A stretch of DNA of 13,578 nucleotides from Candidatus Parcubacteria bacterium (GTDB taxonomy: Bacteria > Patescibacteriota > Minisyncoccia > Phycocordibacterales > PALSA-1337): contig JAHFMA010000008.1 in the NCBI GenBank assembly GCA_023264475.1, positions 1-13,578 of the forward strand. Reading direction: 5' to 3'. This document shows, piece after piece, positions 1 to 6,048 of the stretch (positions are counted from its first letter, which is position 1; the number at the start of each line of letters is the position of its first letter). Made by a program: the position numbers and the translations under genes. Below the pieces are notes generated by a model. It did not search any database. It saw only the letters and a list, made by a program, of their open reading frames with translations, and was not told the DNA's origin.

Positions 1-189
1 TGCGGCGATGAGGTCGGTCACGTGGTGGTCTAGGCAAGTGATGAAAAGGGTCTTCTGCTCGACCTTGTTGCCGGTCTGGCCGCGCTGATCGGAGAGCGCC
101 GCTTCGCCATCGATCTTGTATTGCAGGGGGATGTCGTATATGACGCGGCGGTTGGCGATCTGGGCGCGAGGGATGTCTTTCTCGCACTG
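1..189 (-). pseudogene. ftsA: FtsA continuation beyond an in-frame TAG (partial, runs off the window)
   Basis: This stretch is in the same frame as the FtsA N-terminal fragment at 190-534 and follows its TAG directly. Translated on the minus strand it stays open to the window edge and begins QCEKDIPRAQ. It contains the segments IYDIPLQYKIDGEA and RGNKVEQKTLFITCLDHH, which match the FtsA pattern of a 'P.xYxxDG' strand, a 'GxxLE' turn and an 'xTLFITC' strand in subdomain 1C. That is exactly what should follow residue 114 of an FtsA. The simplest reading is one ftsA gene interrupted by a single nonsense codon (from CAG, GAG or AAG), a base-call error, or stop readthrough. No base is missing or extra at the junction, so it is not a frameshift. 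The remaining actin-like domains lie outside the window. Confidence 0.75.
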
Positions 190-534
190 CTAGCGGAGCT
201 TGTCGAGGTCGAGCTGGGTGATCTCGGCATCGGCGCGCGAAGTCATGACGGCGCTCGAGACGACCACGGAGCCTAGGCCGATGCCGCCCACGCCCAAGAA
301 GGCCTTCTTGACCTTGACCCCAGCTTTGTCTTCGGCGGCCTTCACGGCGCGGCGTACGCTCTCGGAGACGTCGCGGAGGTTGGTGACATAGCCGTGGCGG
401 ACGCCGCGAGTCTCGGCCAGACCGGCGCCGATGACCTTGGGCAGGCCGCGCTCATTGAGCTCACGGGTATCGGATATGACGGCTTTGGTGAAGTTGGTGC
501 CGACGTCTATGCCTGTGATGATATTGCGTGCCAT
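190..534 (-). CDS. ftsA: Cell division protein FtsA, N-terminal fragment ended by an in-frame TAG
   Basis: FtsA is the actin-like ATPase that tethers FtsZ to the inner face of the membrane and starts divisome assembly. The fragment opens with the phosphate-1 loop of the actin/Hsp70 fold (GIDVGTNFTKAVI, about residues 9-21), continues with GLRHG-type residues (GVRHGYV, 44-50), and reaches the start of subdomain 1C (SRADAEITQLDLDKLR). A normal FtsA has about 400 residues; this one stops at residue 114 with TAG, yet the next codons continue the family sequence (see 1-189). The ATG at 532-534 is 7 bases after the ybeY stop, which suggests co-transcription with rpsU and ybeY. The upstream bases contain only a weak AAGG. 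The identification is firm. Whether the cell makes full-length protein is unknown. Confidence 0.85.
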   Translation of the reverse strand: MARNIITGIDVGTNFTKAVISDTRELNERGLPKVIGAGLAETRGVRHGYVTNLRDVSESVRRAVKAAEDKAGVKVKKAFLGVGGIGLGSVVVSSAVMTSRADAEITQLDLDKLR

Positions 535-541
535 TGGGTAT

Positions 542-922
542 CTAGACCTTGAACCGTTTGCGGATGTCGGCCTCTATGCGCTCCATTGTAGCGCCATGGT
601 CGTGTCCTTTCAAATGCACGCAGCCGTGGATAAAGAGAAAGGCGATGAAATTCTCGTAAGCCCGGTCAAAATCCTTCGCCATCTTGCGAGCATCGCTCGG
701 CGAGATATAGATCTCGCCCTCATTCTTGCCGAGAGGGAAGCTCAAGATATCCGTCGATATATTCTTGTCTCTATATATGAGATTGAGCTTCTTCATCTTG
801 GTTGGGACCGTGAAGATGAGGTCGAGCTCATAGCTGGCGCCGAGCACAGCGTCTTTGATGGCAGAAAAACGCACGCGAGGGATGCTCGCGCGCGTTTCGT
901 TCGTTATCGAGAATCGAGCCAT
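542..922 (-). CDS. ybeY: Endoribonuclease YbeY (rRNA maturation factor)
   Basis: YbeY is a zinc-dependent single-strand endoribonuclease that acts in 16S rRNA 3'-end processing and ribosome quality control in the cytoplasm. The 126-residue product has the family signature near its C-terminus, IHGCVHLKGHDHG, which supplies the three zinc-binding histidines of the HGxLHLxGxDH motif. It also has the conserved TDILSFPL strand and the acidic GEIYIS strand in the middle. The length is slightly below the usual 140-160 residues, and the sequence ends soon after the zinc motif. The ATG at 920-922 is 10 bases after the rpsU stop, with no Shine-Dalgarno sequence. It lies between S21 and FtsA and probably forms one unit with them, placing a ribosome-maturation enzyme with a ribosomal protein. 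Confidence 0.93.
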   Translation of the reverse strand: MARFSITNETRASIPRVRFSAIKDAVLGASYELDLIFTVPTKMKKLNLIYRDKNISTDILSFPLGKNEGEIYISPSDARKMAKDFDRAYENFIAFLFIHGCVHLKGHDHGATMERIEADIRKRFKV

Positions 923-932
923 CAGCCGGCGA

Positions 933-1184
933 TTATTTGCGGCCAGGCTTACGGTCGGTGGCGGCCGGAGCTTTGCCGAGCTTGATGAGCTCTGCCATGT
1001 CGGCGCGGCGCTTGATGAGGGTGAGAGCGCGCATCTTGACCTTGTACGGGGATTGGGTGCGGCCGGCGTAGCGGAGGCTGCGCTTGCGAGGGATGACGCC
1101 AGAAGACTGGACCTTGCGGCTGAAGCGGCGGATGACTCCGAGGGCGTTCTCGCCTGGGTTGCGCGTGATTTCTACGTTGATCAT
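933..1184 (-). CDS. rpsU: Small ribosomal subunit protein S21
   Basis: S21 is a small basic protein of the 30S subunit that lies near the 3' end of 16S rRNA and assists initiation on mRNA. The 83-residue product shows the family pattern ENALGVIRRFSRKVQSSGV near the N-terminus, followed by a long basic segment (IPRKRSLRYAGRTQSPYKVK). The start is taken as the ATG at 1182-1184 (MINVEITR), because S21 proteins begin with a short beta-strand of this kind. A GTG 21 bases upstream would add seven unlikely residues and would lie inside the proposed promoter. The C-terminus (KLGKAPAATDRKPGRK) is a basic tail that makes it longer than the E. coli protein of about 70 residues. It heads the rpsU-ybeY-ftsA unit. 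Confidence 0.93.
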   Translation of the reverse strand: MINVEITRNPGENALGVIRRFSRKVQSSGVIPRKRSLRYAGRTQSPYKVKMRALTLIKRRADMAELIKLGKAPAATDRKPGRK

Positions 1185-1195
1185 AAGTGAGGAAT

Positions 1196-1204
1196 AATAT
1201 AGCA
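1196..1204 (-). promoter_or_regulatory. Extended -10 promoter element for rpsU
   Basis: On the minus strand the sequence reads TGCTATATT: an extended TGn followed by a TATATT -10 hexamer. It ends 11 bases before the rpsU ATG. A start site about 7 bases downstream would leave a leader of only a few nucleotides. A TTGCGC about 18 bases further upstream could be a weak -35. This is inference from consensus only. Confidence 0.5.
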
Positions 1205-1243
1205 CATGAAGGCCGAAGCGCGCAAGATTGGCCTATTCAGAGG

Positions 1244-2485
1244 CTATTTGCCCCAATAATCCTTCTCGATCTTCTTCATGTGATCAGCCAGCTTGTCTAG
1301 CGGCACGACATCCTGAGAGTAGGTGTCGACCTTGCGCACGATAGCTGTCTTCTCGACGGCCTCCTTCTTGCCGATGACAATGACATAAGGGGTATGATAG
1401 CGCTCGACAGACGAGACTTGGGCCCCAAGGCGATCCTTGGCGAGCGAGAGCTGGAGAGGGATCTTGGCCAGGCGCAGGCGCTCGATGACATCTAGGCAGA
1501 GGAGCTTGGACTGGCTGCCGAGCTGGACGAAAGAGGCGATCGGCCGTTTGATCTTCTTGAGCGTGTCGCGCAAAGAGGCGTCCTTTGATTTGATGAGAAG
1601 AGATAGGCCGATACCTTGGATGTCGCGCTTCATGCCGAGGCGCTTGGACAGGCCGTTGTAGCGCAGGCCGATGCCGTAGACGTGCTGCTGGTCAGGGGTC
1701 TTGGCTTCGCCGTCGACGAGGGCGAAAATAGTCTCGGTGCAATATGAACGATTGCCGATGAGGCCATTGTTGAGGGCGTAAGGCACGCCCAGAGCCTCGA
1801 GATATTCGAGGACCTCTTCGAGATGGCGGCGGCTAGTCTCGGACAAGAAGTCCATCGAGCGCGGCGCATGGTCGTTGATCTCCTTGCAGACGGCATCGCG
1901 GCAGGCCAGGAGCTCAAATGGTCCGCGCTTCAAGAGCTGGCGGCATTCGGGCTTCATATCGTTCACATGCTTGCGGTAATAGGCGATTAGCTCGCGGCTG
2001 AAGCGGGAGATCGATTCTCGATCGCCGATGCTGTTGATCTCCACGCGGACGTTCTCGTAGCCTTCTTCGCGAAGCATGGCGCGTCCGGCCTGGATGAGGG
2101 ACGCTTCAGCGATAGGGCCGGAAGACCCCAGGATCTCCAGATCGGCATAGCGGTGGCAGCCGCTCTTCTTGGCGCTGGCCGGAGAATTCTTGCATGGATC
2201 TTTGAGATATATCTGCACCGGCTGAGCCCGGGAAGCCCAGTCTTCTTCCTCGTAGGCGCGGATGAGGGCGATCTTCTCTTCGACGCCGAGCGGCAAGCGG
2301 GCATGGCGGTCCGTCTCATCGTCCACGAAGTCGTTGTCGGCTAGGCCTTTGGCGGCATCTAGGTCTGCCTTGACGATCGTCGGACTCTTGGCCGGAGTGA
2401 AGCCGTAATAGACGGCGATCTCGCCCACCTTGTCCAGATGATTGACGAGAATGAATTTGGTCGGGCTATTTTGTTTGGGTTTCAT
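1244..2485 (-). CDS. Histidyl-tRNA synthetase-like protein with degenerate catalytic motifs
   Basis: The 413-residue product follows the layout of class II HisRS. It has an insertion-domain region (INSIGDRESISRF, 150-162; YYRKH; CR...C...C; HAPRSMDFLSE, 206-216), a strand pair around 242-254, and a C-terminal anticodon-binding-type domain from about 317 (SFVQLGSQSKLLCLDVIERL; YVIVIGKK). The catalytic signatures are altered. The arginine-bearing LVRGLDYY motif reads LIGNRSYC (242-249). The AGGRYDGL loop reads GIGLRYNGL (271-279). The motif 3 GIER arginine is absent (IQGIGLSLLI, 289-298). The motif 2 region (IYLKDP...GCHRYADLEILG) lacks the usual FRxERPQ...RxRQF pattern. The protein is therefore probably not an active synthetase. 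It may be a HisZ-like regulator or another tRNA- or His-related paralogue; its function is unknown. It overlaps lepB by 20 bases. Confidence 0.75.
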   Translation of the reverse strand: MKPKQNSPTKFILVNHLDKVGEIAVYYGFTPAKSPTIVKADLDAAKGLADNDFVDDETDRHARLPLGVEEKIALIRAYEEEDWASRAQPVQIYLKDPCKNSPASAKKSGCHRYADLEILGSSGPIAEASLIQAGRAMLREEGYENVRVEINSIGDRESISRFSRELIAYYRKHVNDMKPECRQLLKRGPFELLACRDAVCKEINDHAPRSMDFLSETSRRHLEEVLEYLEALGVPYALNNGLIGNRSYCTETIFALVDGEAKTPDQQHVYGIGLRYNGLSKRLGMKRDIQGIGLSLLIKSKDASLRDTLKKIKRPIASFVQLGSQSKLLCLDVIERLRLAKIPLQLSLAKDRLGAQVSSVERYHTPYVIVIGKKEAVEKTAIVRKVDTYSQDVVPLDKLADHMKKIEKDYWGK

Positions 2486-3095
2486 GGTATTTGCCTGGCA
2501 GGATGCCGAAGAGCGACGGCGGCGTCAGTCGGACGATCGGACGGCCGATGATGAAGCGGGCATCGAGCGGGCCCCAGACGCGGCTGTCGGAGCTCTGGGC
2601 ACGGTTGTCGCCCATCACAAAATATTCCGTCTGGCCGAGGTGGATCGGCGCGATCGTATCGTGCGAAACGTGCTTGGCTTCGATGTACCATTGATCGAGC
2701 GTGATGGCAGGCGTGCCAGAAGCGACGATAGTCGGGACGCCGTCCTTCATGGAGATCGTCTCTCCGGGCAGACCGATGATGCGCTTGATGTAATAGGTGC
2801 TCGGGTCGTTGGGGTATTCGAAGACAATCACATCGCCTCTCTGCGGCTTGGAGAAGTCGTAGGTCAGACGGTCGACGATCAAGAATTGTCCGGTGGCGAA
2901 AGTCGGATCCATGGATGCTCCATTCACCACGAATGGTTCGGCGATGAAGTAGCGGATAGGGAGGACGATCACGAGCGCGATGGTCACAGCTTTGGCCCAA
3001 TCGCGTACGCTGGCCCAAAATCGGCTCCTTTTTGGCTGAGGTTCGGAAGCGGGATGCATGGCATTGACTCCCTGAGTGGCTCCCTGAGGCGGCAT
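2466..3095 (-). CDS. lepB: Signal peptidase I
   Basis: LepB is the membrane serine protease that removes signal peptides from exported proteins; its active site faces outside. The 209-residue protein has one N-terminal membrane helix (about 36-52). The catalytic serine box NGASMDPTF carries Ser61, the lysine box YIKRIIGLPGE carries Lys104, and the MGDNRAQSSDSRVWGPL box lies near 157-173. These are the classic S26 family boxes in order, with nothing missing. The ATG at 3093-3095 is chosen because a TACAAT box lies 9 bases upstream; a second Met at residue 13 is possible. Its 3' end overlaps the HisRS-like gene by 20 bases, implying coupled expression. The signal-peptide-bearing pilin-like proteins in the right part of the window are plausible substrates. 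Confidence 0.95.
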   Translation of the reverse strand: MPPQGATQGVNAMHPASEPQPKRSRFWASVRDWAKAVTIALVIVLPIRYFIAEPFVVNGASMDPTFATGQFLIVDRLTYDFSKPQRGDVIVFEYPNDPSTYYIKRIIGLPGETISMKDGVPTIVASGTPAITLDQWYIEAKHVSHDTIAPIHLGQTEYFVMGDNRAQSSDSRVWGPLDARFIIGRPIVRLTPPSLFGILPGKYHETQTK

Positions 3096-3104
3096 GATTG
3101 GGGC

Positions 3105-3110
3105 ATTGTA
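3105..3110 (-). promoter_or_regulatory. -10 element for lepB
   Basis: The minus strand reads TACAAT, ending 9 bases before the lepB ATG. No convincing -35 is seen. It lies back to back with the pth promoter in a 75-base divergent spacer. Confidence 0.4.
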
Positions 3111-3155
3111 GACTCATTTTTTGATCGGCGCAAGTTTTTGCCATTTTCGCCTTCA

Positions 3156-3164
3156 TGCTACAAT
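3156..3164 (+). promoter_or_regulatory. Extended -10 promoter for pth
   Basis: TGCTACAAT is an extended -10 that ends 6 bases before the pth ATG, so the predicted transcript starts at or next to the start codon. A TTGCCA at 3138-3143 resembles a -35, but its 15-base spacer is short. Confidence 0.5.
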
Positions 3165-3170
3165 CGCGCC

Positions 3171-3767
3171 ATGTCATATATCATCGTCGGTCTAGGCAAC
3201 CCAGGAGAGGAATACGAGAGCACTCGGCACAACACCGGGCGCATCGTTCTCGATCTCGTCAGGAAGGAGCTCGATGGCGATGATTTCTCATTCGATAAGA
3301 AGCTCAATGCGCAGGTCGCCGAGGCCAAAGCCGGCAAGGACAAGGTGGCCTTGGTCGCGCCCGAGACCTTCATGAACAATTCTGGCAAGGCTATCGCGCC
3401 GCTTGTGAAGAGCAAGAAGGCGGCCGAGAGCATGCTCGTCATATACGACGACTTCCAGCTCCCGATCGGCCGTATGAAGATGTCATATGACAAGAGCTCC
3501 GGCGGCCACAACGGCCTAGAGTCCGTCATCAAACATGTTAAGACCACTGCCTTCCCGCGCTTGCGCATCGGCACGGCCCCGGCGACCTCCAAGGGCGAGG
3601 CCAAGATCCCGCACGGCGACGACAAGATCGAGAAGTTCATCCTCGGTGATTTCAAGACCGACGAGCTCAAAGAGATCAAAAAAATAGCCAAGAAGGCGGC
3701 GGAGGTCATCCAAGTCTGGGTCAAGGACGGTAGGGAGCCGGCCACCATGGTCGCGAACACTCAATAA
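3171..3767 (+). CDS. pth: Peptidyl-tRNA hydrolase
   Basis: Pth cleaves the ester bond of peptidyl-tRNAs that drop off ribosomes and so recycles the tRNA. The 198-residue protein has all hallmarks in order: GLGNPG with Asn10, TRHNTG with the catalytic His20, TFMNNSGK around the second conserved Asn, YDDFQLPIG with the conserved Asp, and SGGHNGL. The frame stays open far upstream, but the family N-terminus is MSYIIVGLGNPG, so the ATG at 3171 is the true start. It sits 6 bases after an extended -10 box. The gene is divergent from lepB and convergent with tRNA-Pro; its stop at 3765-3767 is only 6 bases from the tRNA terminator's A/T tract. The C-terminal lysine-rich helix is typical. Confidence 0.96.
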   Translation: MSYIIVGLGNPGEEYESTRHNTGRIVLDLVRKELDGDDFSFDKKLNAQVAEAKAGKDKVALVAPETFMNNSGKAIAPLVKSKKAAESMLVIYDDFQLPIGRMKMSYDKSSGGHNGLESVIKHVKTTAFPRLRIGTAPATSKGEAKIPHGDDKIEKFILGDFKTDELKEIKKIAKKAAEVIQVWVKDGREPATMVANTQ

Positions 3768-3773
3768 GGCAAT

Positions 3774-3799
3774 AAAAATCCCCGCCATTCAGGTGGGGA
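3774..3799 (-). terminator. Intrinsic terminator of tRNA-Pro
   Basis: The hairpin has an 8-bp stem (3779-3786 with 3792-3799, including one G-T pair) and a 5-base loop. On the minus strand it is followed by TTTTT (complement of 3774-3778). It starts 4 bases after the tRNA 3' end. On the plus strand it may also slow transcription leaving pth, but no T-run follows on that side. Confidence 0.8.
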
Positions 3800-3802
3800 A
3801 TT

Positions 3803-3875
3803 TCGGGCTGCTTGGACTCGAACCAAGAACTGTCGGGACCCAATCCCGGTGCTCTACCAATTAAGCTACAGCCCG
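3803..3875 (-). tRNA. tRNA-Pro (anticodon UGG)
   Basis: The 73-nt cloverleaf was folded by hand. The acceptor is CGGGCTG/CAGCCCG (7 bp) with discriminator A. The D arm is GCTT/GAGC with loop AATTGGTA. The anticodon loop is ATTGGGT, giving anticodon TGG with T33 and G37. The variable loop is CAGTT. The T arm is CTTGG/CCAAG with loop TTCGAGT. The C1-G72 pair is the bacterial tRNA-Pro identity feature. The anticodon stem has four pairs plus a C27/A43 mismatch at its base. CCA is not encoded (AAT follows the discriminator), so a CCA-adding enzyme is needed. This tRNA would read CCA and, by wobble, other proline codons. Confidence 0.95.
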
Positions 3876-3884
3876 TTTGTGCTG

Positions 3885-3890
3885 AATATA
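3885..3890 (-). promoter_or_regulatory. -10 element for tRNA-Pro
   Basis: The minus strand reads TATATT 9 bases before the tRNA 5' end. It lies inside a small inverted repeat (GTGCT/AGCAC at 3879-3883 and 3891-3895). The likely 5' extension of the pre-tRNA is 2-3 nt. The -35 region overlaps one arm of the large palindrome at 3909-4042. Confidence 0.4.
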
Positions 3891-3944
3891 AGCACATCAA
3901 TGAGCCTTAAGTAAATCCTCGAATACGACTTTTCTCGGTAACAG

Positions 3945-3968
3945 AAAAATCCCCTGCAGGGGTTTTTT
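3945..3968. terminator. Bidirectional intrinsic terminator
   Basis: AAAAA-T-CCCC-TGCA-GGGG-TTTTTT: a GC palindrome flanked by A and T runs, so both strands show a hairpin followed by a T-tract. On the minus strand it would end the rpsA transcript about 70 bases after the stop codon. Confidence 0.75.
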
Positions 3969-3979
3969 CTTCGGTCCTC

Positions 3980-4003
3980 GGCAATTTCTTGCTAGAAATT
4001 GCC
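3980..4003. other. Perfect 9-bp hairpin in the rpsA 3' region
   Basis: GGCAATTTC and GAAATTGCC pair perfectly around a 6-base loop (TTGCTA). No T-tract follows, so it is not an intrinsic terminator on its own. It is the inner arm of the palindromic element. Confidence 0.65.
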
Positions 4004-4036
4004 TGCGGATGTACCTCGAAAAGTGTATTCGAGGAT

Positions 4037-5242
4037 TTACTTTTTCTCTCCGGTGTAAGCCAATGCCATCTTCTGATCCTTCGGGTCGAAGAGAGCGATC
4101 TTGAACGGGTAGGTCTTGCCGAGCTCTAGGGTTTTCTTGAGCTTCTCCTCCGAGCCGAACTCCGAGACATGGACCAAGCCGGCCACGCCCTCTTCGATCG
4201 AGGCGAGCGCGCCATGCTTGTTGAACTTGATGATCACGCCGCTGACCGGCATGTCCTTCTTGTACTTCTTGCCGGCTTCTACCCACGGATTCTGGCGCAT
4301 CTGCTTGAGAGAGAGGGAGATCTTGCCGTCCTTGATCTCGATGATCTTGGCGCGGACCTTCTGGCCGACCTTCACGAAATTGCGCGGGTCGTCCACGAGG
4401 CCCCAGTCGATCTCGGAGATGTGGATCAGGCCTTCGAGGCCCTCTTCGAGCTTGACGAAGACGCCGAAGTCTACGACGCCGGTGGCCGTGCCTTCGACCT
4501 CATTGCCGATCTCATACTTGTTGACCATGCGCTCCTTCTCCTTGTGCTCGGAGCCCTTCTCCGAGAAGATCAGCTTGCCTTCCTTGGGGTCGGCGGTGAT
4601 GATCGAGACATTGAGGCGGGTGCCGACGAGCTTCTTGAGCTCTTCGAGGATCTTGTCCTTGTCGCCGTCGCCGACGCGCGGATAGTGCTCAGCCTTGAGC
4701 TGGCTAGCCGGCAAGAAGCCGACGATACCCTGCCATTCTATGAGCAGGCCGCCCTTGTTGGCTTCCTTGACCGGAAGGTCGAGGACGCGCTTCTCTCTGA
4801 TGGCCGCTTCGGCCTCGCTCCAGATGATGGCCTGGCGAGCCTCCTTGAGAGACAGCTCGTAATAGCCTTCCTTGTGGGCGTTGTCGGAGATCTTGGCGGC
4901 GATGACGTCGCCGACATTGACCTTCTTGATGACGTCGCGAGCGATGATGTACTCGCGGCCGTATATGATGCCTGTGCCGAACGGGGCGAGGTCGACGTAG
5001 ACCGCGGCCTTATCGATGGCGATGACTGGGCCCTCTACGAGGTCGCCGATAGCCGGCGGATTCTTGATAGACGGGAAGAAAGGCGCCATGGCGCTGGCCT
5101 TCTGGGCGTCGGTGAGGATGATCTCGCTCTCTTTCTTCGGGGCGTCCGCGGCCTCGATGGTGCGGGCGGCGCGCTCGGCGGTGGTCTCGGTGACAGGCGT
5201 CTCCGTGGTTCCGGCGAGCTTCTCCTTGATCTTATTGAACAT
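4037..5242 (-). CDS. rpsA: Small ribosomal subunit protein S1
   Basis: S1 binds mRNA on the 30S subunit and unfolds it for initiation. The 401-residue product has an acidic/Thr-rich N-terminal tail (1-60) and four S1 OB-fold repeats at about 65-141, 158-238, 252-325 and 335-399. Repeat 3 is the most canonical (VDFGVFVKLEEGLEGLIHISEI, KVGQKVRAKIIEI, KISLSLKQ). Repeat 2 is more divergent. Four repeats is fewer than the six of E. coli and fits a compact CPR-type S1. The ATG at 5240-5242 has no Shine-Dalgarno sequence, and a GATAAT lies 8 bases upstream. The stop codon lies inside an arm of the palindromic element at 3909-4042. It is transcribed towards tRNA-Pro, with a terminator in between. Confidence 0.93.
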   Translation of the reverse strand: MFNKIKEKLAGTTETPVTETTAERAARTIEAADAPKKESEIILTDAQKASAMAPFFPSIKNPPAIGDLVEGPVIAIDKAAVYVDLAPFGTGIIYGREYIIARDVIKKVNVGDVIAAKISDNAHKEGYYELSLKEARQAIIWSEAEAAIREKRVLDLPVKEANKGGLLIEWQGIVGFLPASQLKAEHYPRVGDGDKDKILEELKKLVGTRLNVSIITADPKEGKLIFSEKGSEHKEKERMVNKYEIGNEVEGTATGVVDFGVFVKLEEGLEGLIHISEIDWGLVDDPRNFVKVGQKVRAKIIEIKDGKISLSLKQMRQNPWVEAGKKYKKDMPVSGVIIKFNKHGALASIEEGVAGLVHVSEFGSEEKLKKTLELGKTYPFKIALFDPKDQKMALAYTGEKK

Positions 5243-5250
5243 TGATATCT

Positions 5251-5256
5251 ATTATC
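5251..5256 (-). promoter_or_regulatory. Putative -10 element for rpsA
   Basis: The minus strand reads GATAAT 8 bases before the rpsA ATG. There is no clear -35. It is supported mainly by the same arrangement at other genes in the window. Confidence 0.35.
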
Positions 5257-5331
5257 TGGTCGCCGCTTTTTAATCTATTAATGACCGACCGGGGACTGAC
5301 CCAAAGCCGGAAAAGTGCGGTAGGACTAGAA

Positions 5332-5347
5332 AACGGCCTAAGCCGTT
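5332..5347. other. 6-bp hairpin in the rpsA/MBL divergent spacer
   Basis: AACGGC-CTAA-GCCGTT is a perfect stem-loop in the 147-base spacer between two divergent genes. On the minus strand only a short TTTT overlaps its 3' edge, so a terminator role is weak. It could be an operator-like palindrome. Nothing else in the spacer looks coding. Confidence 0.35.
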
Positions 5348-5373
5348 CATTGATAAGGTAGCACGGGATATGG

Positions 5374-5379
5374 TAGATT
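5374..5379 (+). promoter_or_regulatory. Putative extended -10 for the MBL-fold gene
   Basis: TGGTAGATT gives an extended TGn plus TAGATT hexamer 10 bases before the ATG at 5390. The match is weak. Confidence 0.35.
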
Positions 5380-5389
5380 GGCAATCACT

Positions 5390-6022
5390 ATGGTCATCAC
5401 CCACTTAGGCGGAGAATTCATCAAGATCCAGTTCGGCGATACCGTCCTCGCTTTCAATCCGATATCCAAGGATTCCAAGCTCCCGACCGCCAAGTTCGGC
5501 GCTGATATCGTCCTATCCACGATCAATCATCCCGACATGAACGGCATCGATCAGGTCTCCTTCGGGGACAAGAAGGCCTTCGCCGTGATCGGCCCAGGCG
5601 AATATGAGATCAAAGGCGTTTTCGTCAAGGGTCTGGCATCTCAGTCTAGCTATGGCGGCGAGAAGCTCATCAATACTATATATACCGTCACTCTCGAGGG
5701 CATGAATATCTGCTTCCTCGGCGCCTTGGATCAGCCTGAATTGCCGCAAGAGGCTGATGAGGCTATCGACGAGGTAGACATCCTCTTCGTGCCGATCGGT
5801 GGCGAGGGAGTGCTCGCTCCGGCCGCCGCGTACAAGCTAGCCGTCTCGATTGGCCCCAAGATCATTATCCCGATCCACTGGAGCGGCGTCGGCGCCAAGG
5901 ATGCGCTCAAGGCTTTCCTCAAGGAAGCCAGCGATAGCCCCAAGCCGGAGACCAAGCTCACTCTCAAGAAGAAGGACCTCGAAGGCAAGGACGCCGATGT
6001 TGTGGTGCTTGAAAAGGAATAG
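5390..6022 (+). CDS. Metallo-beta-lactamase-fold protein (UlaG-like), metal site degenerate
   Basis: The 210-residue protein resembles the COG2220/UlaG-type Zn-dependent hydrolases. It has an N-terminal strand pair (MVITHLGGEFIKIQFGDTVL), a central GPGEYEIKGV segment (68-77), the FLGAL strand (109-113), the FVPIGGEGVL strand (133-142) and a terminal IIIPIHW (158-164) with a conserved His. The diagnostic HxHxDH motif is reduced to INHPDM (45-50): the first His is Ile and the last is Met. The later Gly-His turn reads LGAL. A binuclear zinc site therefore looks incomplete, and the protein may be a non-enzymatic or one-metal member. The start is the ATG at 5390; the in-frame TTG upstream lies in the -10 region. 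The gene ends 26 bases before a small membrane protein and is probably co-transcribed with it. Confidence 0.8.
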   Translation: MVITHLGGEFIKIQFGDTVLAFNPISKDSKLPTAKFGADIVLSTINHPDMNGIDQVSFGDKKAFAVIGPGEYEIKGVFVKGLASQSSYGGEKLINTIYTVTLEGMNICFLGALDQPELPQEADEAIDEVDILFVPIGGEGVLAPAAAYKLAVSIGPKIIIPIHWSGVGAKDALKAFLKEASDSPKPETKLTLKKKDLEGKDADVVVLEKE

Positions 6023-6048
6023 GAGAGTGCTACACTTATAGCAAGCAC

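Larger units (their letters stand above)
3909..4042. repeat. 134-bp nested palindromic element between tRNA-Pro and rpsA
   Basis: Perfect 18-bp inverted arms bound the element: AAGTAAATCCTCGAATAC at 3909-3926 and its complement at 4025-4042. After a one-base bulge the pairing continues for seven more bases (3928-3934 with 4018-4024) and then imperfectly to 3940/4012. Inside lie a CCCCTGCAGGGG terminator and a 9-bp hairpin (3980-4003). The right arm contains the stop codon and last lysine codon of rpsA. The layout resembles a MITE-like or REP-like element or a structured 3' UTR. No transposase is present. Confidence 0.7.

Noticed and set aside
2442..3170. In-frame upstream extension of pth
   Set aside because: The family N-terminus is exactly at the ATG at 3171 and the promoter lies just before it; the extension is antisense to lepB.
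4169..5245. Long plus-strand open frame (358 codons) opposite rpsA
   Set aside because: It mirrors the S1 gene in the opposite strand; its composition (Asp/Leu/Val-rich) is what the complement of a GC-rich gene gives, and it shows no family motif.
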